Assembly: GCF_021654575.1 (NCBI RefSeq)
Contig: NZ_AP024488.1
Coordinates: forward strand, 3,681,501 to 3,745,500
Length of the DNA: 64,000 bases
DNA from: Desulfoluna limicola
GTDB taxonomy: Bacteria > Desulfobacterota > Desulfobacteria > Desulfobacterales > Desulfolunaceae
Direction: 5' to 3'
The notes beneath the pieces were generated by a model. That model saw nothing but the letters and a program-made list of their open reading frames with translations, did no database searches and was not told the origin of the DNA. How positions within the stretch are numbered: position 1 is the stretch's first letter; every line of letters begins with the position of its first letter. Shown here one piece after another: positions 1-9,230 of the stretch. Both the position numbers and the translations under genes were made by a program.

Positions 1-1072
1 CGAAGGAGGCGAAATTCCCGGTCGATGATCAGCATGGGGGTGGATGCGTTGAACACCTGGGTCAGCTCCAGGTTGGCCCGGGCCACCCGCTGCCTTGCTC
101 CCTCCAACTCAGCGGCCTGCGCCCTCAAAGACTCTTCCGCCTTGCGGTTCACAAGGGAGGTTCGCTCCACGGCAAGCCGCAGGCTCCGAGTCCAGAGTAG
201 AATCATGATCAGAACACCGGCCCCCACAACCACCAGCAAGGCGATGGCATAGATGCGAAAGTCGGGGTCTTGATAAAAAGGCCTGCGCTTCAAATCGAGC
301 CAGGTTTGAAAAATCTCTCGTTTTTCTTCAGGAGTAATAACCGTCAGGGCGCGATTCATGATCTCCGCCAGCATGGGGTGAACCCTTGAAATACCCATGC
401 ACATCTCATAGCTGTAATGGGTGTACCCTGTATTCTGCAGCTGGCTCAGGCCATGCTTTTCTATGAGATAGGAGGTGGCGGCAACATCAGCAACCAGTCC
501 CTCCGCTTCGCCGAAGCTGACCATCTTCAGGCCATCAAGGGTATGGTCCACCGGGACCAGCCTGATCCCCGGGTACTTTTTCTCCAAAATCTGGTGATCT
601 GCACTTTCCCTGAGCACGCAGACCCTTTTGCCAATCATGTCCTCAAGGCCCAAAACCCCGCTGAGCCCCGGACCTGTCACGATGGTCGTGGGAACCTGAA
701 AATAGGGTCGTGTAAAATTGAGGAGGAGTTCGCGTTCCGGAGTTCGGGCCATGGTGGGAATCACGTCCACGTCACCATCGTATCCGGCCCGAAGAATATC
801 GGCCCAGGTGTCATACTCAACCCGCTTGAATTCAAACCCCAGTTTTTTTTCAATGAGAGAGATGTACTCGGGAATGATACCCTGCACCTGCCCCTCCCCG
901 TTTAAAAAGGAGGCCGGTGGCCAGTCCGGCTCTAAAGCCAGGGTAAGTTGCCCTTTGTGGGCATCAAGCCAGCTGCGTTGAGCTGGGGTCAGGGGATCCT
1001 GATCCATAGCTGCCATCACAACCGTCGCAGAGAAGAGAAGAAGGGCCAGCCCCAGAAAAATCGATAAAACAT
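1..1072 (-). CDS. Periplasmic-binding-domain sensor protein, 3' end outside window
   Basis: The first ~357 residues of a membrane sensor; the gene runs off the left edge. I translated it from the reverse strand. An ATG at 1072 opens a hydrophobic signal peptide (residues 1-22), then a type-2 periplasmic binding domain of the SBP_bac_3 kind (about 30-255), a transmembrane helix (about 275-297), a charged coiled-coil linker, and the opening of a PAS domain (FNASTPMLIIDREF) at the window edge. This order is known from BvgS-like hybrid kinases and from some diguanylate cyclases; the output domain is not visible, so the enzyme type is undecided. It probably senses a small amino-acid-like ligand in the periplasm and signals across the inner membrane. 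No clear ribosome binding site precedes the ATG. Confidence 0.85.
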
Positions 1073-1733
1073 TTGGGGTGTATCGGCAGGAGCAATGATA
1101 ACGAATTGGGCTCGACTGGAGCATTGTTGGTGGTCTTTTTTTCGTGGACGACACTACCGAAAACATCATTAACGCCTTATAAATCAAACCATTTGGCACA
1201 TTCCAGCGACAAATCGTATGAAGACAAACCTCTAAACGATGATCTTCCGACAACATCATCTTTCATTGGAAATACCCGCACGGACTTTCCCTGATGACAG
1301 ACAAAAACAGACAACAGTGTTCCCACTGCATCCGGGCCGTCATGCTGTCATCGTCCCCCCTTTGGGTGAACGGTGCCTTCCCAGCATCGACCTCATTCCA
1401 TCGCCATCGCCCATACGGCATGATCAATAATCAACATATCATCATCAAACAACACATTGATCGCTCACTTTTTCCCTGCTTTTTCCCGCAGCGCCCCACC
1501 ATTCCACAGTTGTACTAAACAGCACAACAAGAGGCACCATTTACGCAAAGATATGCAGGCCCTGCGATATGTCCCAGGGTATTCATGACAATCAACCCAG
1601 AGCTGATTCGGTTGACTGCCCCACCAAACCCTTCCTACGTAGTACTTTTCGTCACAGTTGACAAAACCTTTATCCCAAGTTGGCGAAAATCGACATTCTG
1701 CGATAATAAAATCGCCAAACAGCCACGATAAAG
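1073..1733. other. Intergenic region, no gene seen
   Basis: About 660 bases between the sensor start and the ArgP-like stop. The only sizeable reverse-strand frame (1465-1833) overlaps the regulator gene, has odd amino-acid composition and no recognisable family, so I do not call it. The sensor promoter should lie near 1073-1250, but I see no convincing -35/-10 pair. Confidence 0.6.
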
Positions 1734-2645
1734 TTACAGCGATTCGCCGGAAGCGCCCTGATGTAAGGCCATTCGCGCAGCCCCCACCAAGTGGCCGGAA
1801 AATCTTTCCAAAAGAGCAGATTTCAAATTCCACACGTGCCAGTACAGGGGAACAAACATGCCATTGTCCGGTGCCACATCCACAAGAGTCCCGGCTTCAA
1901 GCAGGGGGGCTGCCTGCTGCATGGGTACCAGGCCATAGCCCAGATTCTGTAAAATGGTGACCACAACACTGCAGGATGAGGGGATCAGGTGATGAGGAAA
2001 CACCCTGGGGGGGTCTTTGAACCAGGTCTTCAAAAAACAGTCGTGAAGGTCGTCCTTGCGGTTGAAAAGAACCGCCGGAGCCCCGGCTGCCTCCTTGGGA
2101 CCAAAACCATCCGGGAACCAGCGTTCGCAAAAGCCAGGGGTCGCCACCATGCGATAATTCATGGTTCCCAGGAACTCCACCCGACACCCCTGCACGGGCA
2201 CGGGACTCGAGGTGATGCACCCCACCGTCTCACCGCTTTTCAAGAAACGCAGTGTCTCATCCTGGTCGTCCACACAAAAATCAAGGAGCAGCCGCTCTTT
2301 TACAAGAAAGGGGGACAAACCCGGGAGCAGCCAGGTCTCCAGGCTGTCGGCATTGACGCCCACGGCAAGGGTGTGAAACGCACCCTCCGGTCCGGGGGCA
2401 AGGGAACCGTCCAGGTCCGCCTCAAGGTGGGCCACCTTGAGGAAGTGCGCCAGAAAAACCTCACCGGCACGGGTGGGCCTTGGAGGCACCGACCGGCTCA
2501 ACAGCACCTGGCCTGCGTGCTCTTCCAGAAGCTTCACCCGCTGAGAGACGGCAGACTGAGAGATGTTAAGCACCCTGGACGCCTTCTCAAACCCACCCTC
2601 CAGGACCACACGGGCCATGGCCTCAATCAGCTTGTAATCGTACAT
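1734..2645 (-). CDS. argP: LysR-family regulator, ArgP (IciA)-like
   Basis: A 303-residue LysR-type regulator. Residues 1-60 carry the winged helix-turn-helix (LNISQSAVSQRVKLLEEH), followed by an effector-binding domain, close to the usual ArgP length. In ArgP the effectors are lysine and arginine, and the main target is the exporter gene argO. Here the gene is divergent from an ArgO-like gene at 3074, which supports the assignment. The longer frame starts at 2690, but ATG at 2645 is preceded by AGGAG at proper spacing and begins with the typical short ArgP N-terminus, so it is preferred. Likely role: amino-acid-responsive activation of the neighbouring exporter. Confidence 0.87.
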   Translation of the reverse strand: MYDYKLIEAMARVVLEGGFEKASRVLNISQSAVSQRVKLLEEHAGQVLLSRSVPPRPTRAGEVFLAHFLKVAHLEADLDGSLAPGPEGAFHTLAVGVNADSLETWLLPGLSPFLVKERLLLDFCVDDQDETLRFLKSGETVGCITSSPVPVQGCRVEFLGTMNYRMVATPGFCERWFPDGFGPKEAAGAPAVLFNRKDDLHDCFLKTWFKDPPRVFPHHLIPSSCSVVVTILQNLGYGLVPMQQAAPLLEAGTLVDVAPDNGMFVPLYWHVWNLKSALLERFSGHLVGAARMALHQGASGESL

Positions 2646-2715
2646 GGAACTCTCCTGCTGCCATGATGAATAAACCGCCACATAAATCACCGTGGCACGT
2701 TCCTTGCCCCGTGAT

Positions 2716-2770
2716 TATTAAATTTTCTTATAATGTATATAAATAATTAATTTTACTTTTACAACCAGAT
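2716..2770. promoter_or_regulatory. AT-rich divergent control region of argP/argO
   Basis: An AT-rich island in G+C-rich surroundings, with TATAAT at 2730-2735 and several short TTAAT/ATTAA runs, between two divergent genes. It is the natural place for regulator binding and for the exporter promoter, but no -35 at proper spacing is clear. The assignment is inference. Confidence 0.35.
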
Positions 2771-2832
2771 CCATAATAGATGATGCAGTCACAAACGGCT
2801 CGTACCGAATAATCAATGTCCAGGGTAAAGAG

Positions 2833-2993
2833 GCCTCCGGCGGCCCTGCCGGGGGTCAAACTTTTAAAAAGTTTGATAAACAGGCCGTGGTTAGTTGCTT
2901 ACGGAAATTTATGCGAAGGCTCACGGCCCGAGAAATGAAGGGCAGGAAGATTTGCAACCCGCCTTCAAGGGGGCGCCCATTGCCGCCGGAGGC
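2833..2993. repeat. Bipartite intergenic element, copy 1
   Basis: Starts GCCTCCGGCGGCCCTGCC, continues with the AAACTTTT...AAAGTTTGATAAACAGG module, and ends in GCCGCCGGAGGC, the reverse complement of its start. It lies between divergent argP and argO, one of the copies not placed after a stop codon. Confidence 0.8.
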
Positions 2994-3073
2994 TTGTTTT
3001 AGCCATGGAGGTTAACCAGGAAAGGCTGGGCCTTTTTTGACCTTATTTATCTTTTCACGTCCCACAGTTACGG

Positions 3074-3694
3074 ATGGCAGACATCATGATTTTCGCGTTT
3101 CTCACAGGTTTTGGCACAAGTGCAGGCCTCATCATCGCCATCGGCGCCCAGAACGCCTTTGTCCTCAGCCAGGGAGTGCGGCGCAACCACCACCTGGTGA
3201 TCCCCCTTATCTGCAGCTTCTTTGACGCCCTTCTCATCACCGTGGGTATCCTCGGGGTAGGCACCGCCGTCGCTTCAAACCCCGCCCTCACCAAGGCGGC
3301 TGCATGGGGAGGCGCCGCCTTTCTCTTCTGGTACGGCGCCGGTTCCTTTCGGTCCGCCCTGAAAGGGGGACACCTGGAGGCGGACGACCGGGGAAGCACC
3401 TCCCTTAAAAAAGCGGTCCTCACGACCCTGGCCGTCACCCTTTTAAACCCACACGTCTACCTGGACACCCTGGTCCTCATGGGAAGTATCAGCGGGCAGA
3501 TTCCCCTGGCCGAGCGCCCCTGGTTCGGCATAGGGGCAGCCATGGCATCTTTTGTCTGGTTTTTTATCTTAAGCCTCGGCGGCAACCTGCTGGCCCCCCT
3601 TTTCAGAAAGCAGGTCGCCTGGCGAATTCTTGACACCCTCGTGGGCATCATCATGTGGAGCATTGCCCTCTCCCTTGTCGTGAACCTCGCCTAA
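3074..3694 (+). CDS. argO: LysE/ArgO-family amino-acid exporter
   Basis: A 206-residue inner-membrane protein with about six hydrophobic segments and the LysE-family N-terminal signature IAIGAQNAFVLSQGVRR (about residues 21-37), plus NPHVYLDTLVLMGS (about 127-140), both typical of ArgO/LysE arginine and lysine exporters. Length is normal for the family. It is divergent from an ArgP-like regulator, the known partner in proteobacteria. The ATG at 3074 has only a weak ribosome binding site (ACGG); an ATG four codons later is an alternative. Likely function is efflux of excess basic amino acids or toxic analogues such as canavanine. Confidence 0.92.
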   Translation: MADIMIFAFLTGFGTSAGLIIAIGAQNAFVLSQGVRRNHHLVIPLICSFFDALLITVGILGVGTAVASNPALTKAAAWGGAAFLFWYGAGSFRSALKGGHLEADDRGSTSLKKAVLTTLAVTLLNPHVYLDTLVLMGSISGQIPLAERPWFGIGAAMASFVWFFILSLGGNLLAPLFRKQVAWRILDTLVGIIMWSIALSLVVNLA

Positions 3695-3865
3695 AGCCGG
3701 GGCACTGACGGCTCACCTGCACATGACGACGGCGAAGATAATCACCTCATAGATCAGGCTTTTTTCATCCTTTCACACTTGCCTTAAACTCCTTGGCTGT
3801 GATAATGTTTTCTCCGAGCAACCACTGGCGCACAATGGCGTGCGCCATACATCTTAAAGGCAACG

Positions 3866-3908
3866 AAGCCCGCATGGATCTCTTAAGAAGAGTCCATGCG
3901 GGCTTTTT
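3866..3908 (+). terminator. Intrinsic terminator-like hairpin
   Basis: AAGCCCGCATGGA pairs with TCCATGCGGGCTT across a short loop, and the stem runs into TTTTT. It lies about 170 bases after the exporter stop and about 60 bases before the next start, so it could end the exporter transcript or act as an attenuator for the downstream gene. Confidence 0.8.
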
Positions 3909-3968
3909 ATATTTTGGTGGGAAGCCTTGAATCACAGGGCTCTCACCACGCAGTGGAGTGAAGATACA

Positions 3969-4703
3969 ATGGGAAGCACGGGACGCATCCTCACCATAGA
4001 TGCTCGCATCACACCGGAAGAGATCCTTAACCTGGCAACCCCGCAGTGGCGGGACATGCCCGAGGCCCCCTCCGCCCTCCGGCAAATGGCCGATGAGATG
4101 AACCGAATCATGCGACCTGAGGCCCTTTTTCACTGGTTTGATATGGGAGAGGTCAGAAAAGGGCATATCGACGCCTGCGATCCGGTCTCCGGAGCCCCGG
4201 TACGACTCACCACCGGAGAATTCTCCCCCTATTTCAAGCAAGCCACCCGGTTTCTGGCCGCTGTTTACACCCTTGGCCCCAAGGTGGACACCCTTCTGCA
4301 TCGACTCATGGCAAAAGGGCTTTACATGGAAGCCCATTTCGTCAACATGGGGGCCCTTGCCGCCCTTACCCGCACAGCCTCCGTCCTCACCCGCCTGGCC
4401 GAAAACCGAGCGAAACAGGAAGAGGTCGGAGTCAGCCCCCCGTTGAGTCCGGGTTCCATTGAGGGGTGGGAGCTACCAAGCCAGCACGAGCTTTGTGCCC
4501 TCTTTCACCTTTCCGACATCGGAGTTTCCCAGGGTGAGGACGCCATCCTCTCCCCCATGAACACCCTCTCCGTGGTGATCGCCATCGGCCCCGGCTTCAA
4601 GGATTCCCGGGCCGGGTCCCCCTGCCGACTCTGCCGCATGGGGGGAAGTTGCACCCTCACCTGCAGCAACCACAAGGCCACCTTAGCAAGCAAGGTGGCT
4701 TGA
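3969..4703 (+). CDS. Corrinoid-protein/MetH activation-domain-like protein
   Basis: A 244-residue cytoplasmic protein. Residues about 155-205 hold SPGSIEGWELPSQ followed by GVSQGEDAILSPMNTLSVVIAIG, which match the S-adenosylmethionine-binding activation region of B12-dependent methionine synthase (SPGYG-W-L-EQ and a GV-L-ES--M-P--S motif). Stand-alone proteins of this kind are found in anaerobes next to corrinoid methyltransferases and probably help reactivate oxidised cob(II)alamin. The C-terminus (about 218-231) carries a CX2CX5CX3C cluster that could bind a metal or iron-sulfur centre. The frame opens with TTG at 3927, but ATG at 3969 follows GGAG and is preferred. No corrinoid methyltransferase is next to it, so the partner is unknown. 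Confidence 0.72.
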   Translation: MGSTGRILTIDARITPEEILNLATPQWRDMPEAPSALRQMADEMNRIMRPEALFHWFDMGEVRKGHIDACDPVSGAPVRLTTGEFSPYFKQATRFLAAVYTLGPKVDTLLHRLMAKGLYMEAHFVNMGALAALTRTASVLTRLAENRAKQEEVGVSPPLSPGSIEGWELPSQHELCALFHLSDIGVSQGEDAILSPMNTLSVVIAIGPGFKDSRAGSPCRLCRMGGSCTLTCSNHKATLASKVA

Positions 4704-4920
4704 CGCCCGCAATTGTTCCTTGCCACGCCACCCCCAGACATGCCATCTTTAAAAGACGATTCCCCTGGCGCTTCCCAGAGCCCAGCATGCGCCGTCGCCT
4801 CTTCAAATCGGCCCCGAATTATGAGTGCGGCTGCCTCAAATCACATTCAGCACATGACACCCGGTGGCCATGTACAGTGGCCTTCCCCTGCACGACATGG
4901 AGGTGACCATCCCCCACACC

Positions 4921-6126
4921 ATGAACAAAGAGTCCCTCACCAAGGCCCCTCCACTGCTCTTCGGGTTTCTGCTTGTGGTGTGTCTACTTGGTTTCTCCAT
5001 TTATGGTATTCACAAAAGCTATTCTTCGGCTGTCCGGGATACCCGACAAAAAAACCAGGCCATCACCGATCTTCTGGCCATGGATATTCAGCGCACATTT
5101 TACGCCGTTTCCCAGATTTTTATCGGCATGTCCGCCCTTATCGACCATGAATCCTTTGCTCCCCACGACCCATCCCTTCGCAGAGCCCTTTTCTCATATA
5201 TGAACAAAGACCCATACCTCATGGACCTGCTGGTTTTAAACGATGGGGCAGAGATCATCCATTGGACAGGGCCCGGCACACCGCCCGATATCCGTGATCG
5301 TAAGTATGCCACCAGTCATCTCGGCCCTTCTCCCCCTGATTTTTTCATTGGCAAACCCAAGCAGTCCAAGGTTCACACCCAGAGGTGGTTCTTCGGCATG
5401 AGCCATGCCGTGCGTGATACAAACGGGGCGGTGCGATACATCCTCGTGGCCATCATGAACCTTGAGTATTTTGAGAAAATGTTCCTGAAGGTGGGGGTCC
5501 AAGAGGGAAGTGCCCTGTTGCTCCTCGCCGACACCGGAGAGATTTACTGCCGGATTCCCCGTCACCCGGGGGCCAGGGGCGGGCGTCTCGAAGGGATCCA
5601 TGAAATAAAAGAGCTGTTAGCTCGCCAGCCCTCGCCCATCGTCACCTCGCCCCTGGATGGAAAAAAAGGCCTTGTCACCTACCGGACGATAGGCAACACA
5701 AAGCTCATCACAGCCATTTCCCAATGCCTGGACAGCATCCGTTCTCACTGGTGGCTCACAAACCGAGACATCCTCTTGCTTTCCCTGCTGCTCCTTGCGG
5801 CCATTGTTGCCGTGACTTCGCTGCTTTACCAAAGCCACAGCCGACTTGTCACAGCCCAGTCCGGCCTGATCCGAGCAGGAGCCACAAAGGACATACTGAT
5901 CCGTCAGCTTGAAACAGCCCTGACCGAGGTCAAGACACTTCAGGGAATCCTCCCCATCTGCGCATCCTGCAAAAAAATCAGGGACGACAAAGGCTACTGG
6001 GGGCAAGTGGAGGAGTACATTGGAAGGAGGACAGATGCGCAATTTTCCCACGGAATCTGCCCCGACTGCGCCAGGGAACTCTACCCGGACATTCCCTTGG
6101 ATGATTTGGTGGAGGATAATACGTAA
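4921..6126 (+). CDS. Membrane sensor protein with C-terminal Cys motif
   Basis: About 401 residues: transmembrane helix at about 11-33, an extracytoplasmic Cache-like sensor region to about 280, a second helix at about 282-304, a short coiled coil, and a C-terminal segment starting LQGILPICASCKKIRDD and ending GICPDCARELYP. This CX2C...CX2C segment occurs at the C-terminus of many deltaproteobacterial PAS or Cache signalling proteins and looks like a zinc-binding knuckle. No kinase, GGDEF or methyl-accepting domain follows, so output must go through a partner. The frame opens earlier (GTG 4864), but ATG at 4921 begins just before the first helix and has a full GGAGGTGA 14 bases upstream; ATG 4897 is another option. 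Confidence 0.72.
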   Translation: MNKESLTKAPPLLFGFLLVVCLLGFSIYGIHKSYSSAVRDTRQKNQAITDLLAMDIQRTFYAVSQIFIGMSALIDHESFAPHDPSLRRALFSYMNKDPYLMDLLVLNDGAEIIHWTGPGTPPDIRDRKYATSHLGPSPPDFFIGKPKQSKVHTQRWFFGMSHAVRDTNGAVRYILVAIMNLEYFEKMFLKVGVQEGSALLLLADTGEIYCRIPRHPGARGGRLEGIHEIKELLARQPSPIVTSPLDGKKGLVTYRTIGNTKLITAISQCLDSIRSHWWLTNRDILLLSLLLLAAIVAVTSLLYQSHSRLVTAQSGLIRAGATKDILIRQLETALTEVKTLQGILPICASCKKIRDDKGYWGQVEEYIGRRTDAQFSHGICPDCARELYPDIPLDDLVEDNT

Positions 6127-6147
6127 GGAAGGGTGTAACGGGTCCTC

Positions 6148-6276
6148 TCAATATCGCTCCCGGCGGGCGTAGGCGACAAAAAGAGGCGCAACCGAAACGT
6201 TTTCAGGGCTCATGTCAAAAAGCGACCCGCCAAAGGCATCCCTGAACAATTCCCTTAAATGAAGCTTAGAGGGCAT
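6148..6276 (-). CDS. Possible 42-residue small protein
   Basis: A short reverse-strand frame begins 9 bases after the stop of the DUF2284 gene and encodes 42 residues, MPSKLHLRELFRDAF at the start and FVAYARRERY at the end. The composition looks protein-like, with alternating hydrophobic and charged residues, and the spacing suggests translational coupling, but there is no clear ribosome binding site and I do not recognise a family. It could also be a leftover C-terminal fragment of a decayed gene. Confidence 0.35.
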   Translation of the reverse strand: MPSKLHLRELFRDAFGGSLFDMSPENVSVAPLFVAYARRERY

Positions 6277-6285
6277 ATTTGGGGC

Positions 6286-6909
6286 TCACTGATCAGGCGT
6301 CCCGCTGAAAAGCACAAACCCGGCCAGAGCCCCCATCTCCCCATCAGACGCACTGCTTTCAGCCGTCACCTTGTTCAATGGCCACCCCGCAAGCTCAGAA
6401 AGAACGGCAAAATCCACGCCAAGCCCCGACATGGAGGGTTTGGTCAATCCGTCGTGGCGACAAAGCTTGCCTTGAAGCTTTAAACAGGCATCAAACCCAC
6501 TGCAGAAAAGGGCTTTGCACCCGCCTGTTGCCACCCCCATGGTCACCACACACCCCGCGTTCTTGGCAAAACGCTCCAGAAGCGCCGCCGTTTCATGAAC
6601 CTGACGGGAAATGGGCAGCCGCTCATCGGTCATGAGTACAGACACCGGCACATCAAACTTGAACACCACCGCCTTTTCATACCAGTCAAGGGAGAGCTGA
6701 AACTCCCGTGCAGACGGACCATGGGGTGGGCAGTGCCCCGAGGCGCCGTAGTTGAGGCATTGCGGCTCACGGCAATACCTCACCAGGTCGGCGTTTACCT
6801 TTAGCGCCCCGGCATCGACCACCCGGGCATCGGAGACCCCGACGTCCAGGGCAAGGGCCACCATCTGATCCGTAATTTCTTGAAAACTCATGGGTTGTGT
6901 AGAAGACAT
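6286..6909 (-). CDS. DUF2284 metal-binding protein
   Basis: A 207-residue soluble protein with the DUF2284 signature: C46, C51 and C60 in RYCREPQC and SGHCPPHGP, and further cysteines in GGCKALFCSGFDAC and KLC later in the chain. The family is annotated as predicted metal-binding protein, is frequent in anaerobes and methanogens, and has no established reaction; an iron-sulfur or corrinoid-related role is only inference. The start is ATG 6909, preceded by GAGG; the frame also has an upstream TTG at 6921. It is followed at once by a possible 42-residue frame. Confidence 0.85.
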   Translation of the reverse strand: MSSTQPMSFQEITDQMVALALDVGVSDARVVDAGALKVNADLVRYCREPQCLNYGASGHCPPHGPSAREFQLSLDWYEKAVVFKFDVPVSVLMTDERLPISRQVHETAALLERFAKNAGCVVTMGVATGGCKALFCSGFDACLKLQGKLCRHDGLTKPSMSGLGVDFAVLSELAGWPLNKVTAESSASDGEMGALAGFVLFSGTPDQ

Positions 6910-7125
6910 CCGGCCTCGCAATGTAACGTGTTTATGGGTTACCGCTTTTATATCATATTTGCATGACCGGGTGCAGAGGATTCTCGTGCCATGCGCAACC
7001 TCCCATCGTGCGTCTTAAATGCGTGCGCTGCTGGTACGTCAGTGCCCGCCCCTGGACTGGTGTCTCTCCATTCATATGAAAAGACTGAGAATGTTAAACA
7101 CCTCGTAACGATTCAGCTCATCTTT

Positions 7126-7322
7126 GCCTCCGGCGGCCCTGCCGGGGGCCACACTTTTGAAACGCTGGACAAACAAATTTTGAGCGCAGTTTCAATGGCT
7201 TCGCCGATATTGGGAAGCCATGTAGTTTGGGCTTAACGGTTCTGTCGTTGCTCACGGGCAAAGCCCGTCAGCGAATGTGACAACCCGGGAAACGAGGGGT
7301 GGGGCATACGCGAACCTGGGGG
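7126..7322 (+). repeat. Intergenic element, copy 2 (degenerate)
   Basis: GCCTCCGGCGGCCCTGCC module at 7126-7177, followed at 7251-7322 by the variant part with CACGGGC/GCCCGTCAGCGAATG and the ...GCGAACCTGGG segment. The right-hand GCCGCCGGAGGC cap is missing, so this copy looks decayed. Confidence 0.65.
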
Positions 7323-7354
7323 CATCTTTTTTGGGTGTTGCCCACCAAAAACAT

Positions 7355-8722
7355 TCACGCCCCTTCAAGCCCATAGTTCTTGATTTTCAGGTGCAGGGTT
7401 TTGCGGTTGATCCCCAACCGTCTGGCGGTTTCGCTTTTGTTGCCACCGGTTTCGTTAAGGGTGGCGATGATGGCCTCTTTTTCCAAGTCGGCCAGGGGCC
7501 TTCCGGCCATGGCGGTGTTCACGTGGGCTTGGGGATCGGGCTCCCCTGCCGGAGCCAGGGTCATGGGGAGTTCCCGCTCAGAAATATACTCGCCGCACAT
7601 GAGGATGACAGCGCGCTCAAGGGTGTTTTCCAGTTCGCGGACGTTGCCCGGCCAGGGGTGTTTGATCAGGCGGTCCATGGCTTCGGGGGTGACGCCTTTG
7701 ACCATCTTTCGGTTCTTCTCTGCGTATTTTTCGGCAAAGTGCTGGACAAGCAGGGGGATGTCTCCGTCTCGTTTGCGCAAGGGGGGAATGGCAAGGGAGA
7801 CGACATTCAGGCGGTAGTAGAGGTCTTCCCGAAACCGCTCTTCCTTCACCTCCACGGCCAGGTCCCGGTGGGTGGCCGCGATGATGCGCACATCCACGGA
7901 AATAACGGCTTCTCCGCCAACCCGCTGGAACTCCCGTTCCTGGATTACCCGCAAAAGCTTGGCCTGCATGGCCGGCGAGGTTTCGCCGATCTCGTCAAGA
8001 AACAGGGTCCCCCCGTCGGCCTGCATGAAGAGCCCTTCGCGCCGCCGGTCCGCCCCGGTAAACGCGCCCCTTTCATGGCCGAACAGTTCCGATTCCAACA
8101 AGGTATCGGTCAGGGCGGCGCAATTCACCACCACCATGGGTTTTCGGCTTCGGGAGCTCTTCCGGTGGATCAGGCGGGCCACCAGCTCCTTGCCCGTGCC
8201 GCTCTCCCCTGTAATAAGGACCGTGGCCTCCGAGGGGGCGATCATGGAGAGCATCTCCCCGAGGGTTTTCATGGCCGGACTGGTGCCGATGATGTCATCC
8301 AGGGGTGTCTCTCCAAGATCGGCCCGAAGCTTTTTGTTCTCTTCCTTCAAGCCCGCATGCTCCACGGCCCGATCGAGGGTCAGTCGAAGGAGATCAAAAT
8401 CCAGGGGTTTCATCAGGTAATCGTACGCCCCGGACTTCAAGGCATCCACCGCCGTCTCCACCGAGGAATAGGCGGTCATGATGAGAATGGGAATGGCCGG
8501 GTTGTACGCCTTGATCTCCTTTAATGCCGCGATGCCGTCCATTTCCGCCATGCGCACGTCCATGAGCACCGCATCCCAGGACGTCTCTTTCACCTGGGCC
8601 ACGGCCTGACGCCCATCCTCGGCGGTGCCGATGTCATGGCCCCAGCTCTGAATCAGGGTTTTCAAGGTCACCCGATGACCGTGGTCATCGTCCACAATCA
8701 ACACCCGTATCTTTCTGTCCAT
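7355..8722 (-). CDS. zraR: Sigma-54 response regulator, ZraR-like
   Basis: A 455-residue NtrC-type response regulator: receiver domain 1-120 with phospho-acceptor D55 (VLMDVRM) and conserved K105; AAA+ domain with Walker A GESGTGKE at 172-179 and the sigma-54 contact loop GAFTGA at 219-224; Fis-type helix-turn-helix at the C-terminus (NKSETARRLGINRKTLHLKIKN). It activates sigma-54 promoters when phosphorylated. The upstream gene on the same strand is its likely sensor kinase, and the two ZraP-like genes beyond it are its likely targets, giving a ZraPSR-like envelope zinc-stress system. The 508-base gap to the kinase holds two intergenic elements, so the pair may not be tightly co-transcribed. 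Confidence 0.9.
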   Translation of the reverse strand: MDRKIRVLIVDDDHGHRVTLKTLIQSWGHDIGTAEDGRQAVAQVKETSWDAVLMDVRMAEMDGIAALKEIKAYNPAIPILIMTAYSSVETAVDALKSGAYDYLMKPLDFDLLRLTLDRAVEHAGLKEENKKLRADLGETPLDDIIGTSPAMKTLGEMLSMIAPSEATVLITGESGTGKELVARLIHRKSSRSRKPMVVVNCAALTDTLLESELFGHERGAFTGADRRREGLFMQADGGTLFLDEIGETSPAMQAKLLRVIQEREFQRVGGEAVISVDVRIIAATHRDLAVEVKEERFREDLYYRLNVVSLAIPPLRKRDGDIPLLVQHFAEKYAEKNRKMVKGVTPEAMDRLIKHPWPGNVRELENTLERAVILMCGEYISERELPMTLAPAGEPDPQAHVNTAMAGRPLADLEKEAIIATLNETGGNKSETARRLGINRKTLHLKIKNYGLEGA

Positions 8723-8768
8723 CTTGTCTCTCTCTTCGCCATCTATAGTCAGGAGTTTTTAAAAACGT

Positions 8769-8870
8769 GCCTCCGGCTGCCAGGGGATGATCCCCTGGCC
8801 CCCTAGTTCGCGAATGCTCTCTCGCCTTCGTTCCTCAGGCTCATCACATTCGCTGACGGGCTTCGCCCGT
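8769..8870 (+). repeat. Intergenic element, copy 3
   Basis: GCCTCCGGCTGCC start, a GGGGATGATCCCC hairpin, then GCGAATG pairing with CATTCGC around a CTTCGTTCCTCAGG-type loop, ending at ACGGGCTTCGCCCGT. Lies between the response regulator and the kinase genes. Confidence 0.75.
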
Positions 8871-9120
8871 AAACAACGAGTGGTATAACGCTGTCTTCGT
8901 TTTGAAGTCCAAATGGTGCTTCGTGAACTCCATGGTTTTTTGCCCACAATCGAAACAAAAAACTCGGAACAACCCCGGCAGCGCCAAGTCCCCCCATAAA
9001 GTTGTTGTTCAACCTTTATAAATCTTATTCTTCAAAAGAACTGACGGAGGCACTTTGCGACACCGTACCCACAGCCTTCCGACGCTCGTGACATAATTTA
9101 AACAATCGCCAATATTTAAA

Positions 9121-9190
9121 GGCGGGCGCCGCCCGCGGTGAGCGCAAGGGCAATCAGCTATCGAGGTGGCTCCACCTCGCCGCCGGAGGC
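9121..9190 (-). repeat. Intergenic element, copy 4
   Basis: GGCGGGCGCCGCCCGC, then GAGGTGGCTCCACCTC hairpin and the GCCGCCGGAGGC end. In the sense of the kinase gene it begins about 41 bases after the stop codon. Confidence 0.75.
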
Positions 9191-9230
9191 ATTGCTCTTG
9201 GCTTTTCCTCTGTGACTTTATGGATACCCC

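Noticed and set aside
1465..1833. A 122-codon minus-strand frame next to argP
   Set aside because: Overlaps the end of the LysR gene in another frame, rich in Trp/Cys, no ribosome binding site.
2693..2708. TGGCACG...TTGC resembling a sigma-54 promoter between argP and argO
   Set aside because: The gap between the two elements is one base too long, and sigma-54 spacing is strict.
3765..3848. A 27-codon minus-strand frame (MAHAIVRQWLLGENIITAKEF...)
   Set aside because: Looks protein-like but has no ribosome binding site and no family; at most a gene remnant.
7277..8524. Long plus-strand frame over the ZraR-like gene
   Set aside because: Shadow of a textbook response regulator on the other strand; also reads through an intergenic element.
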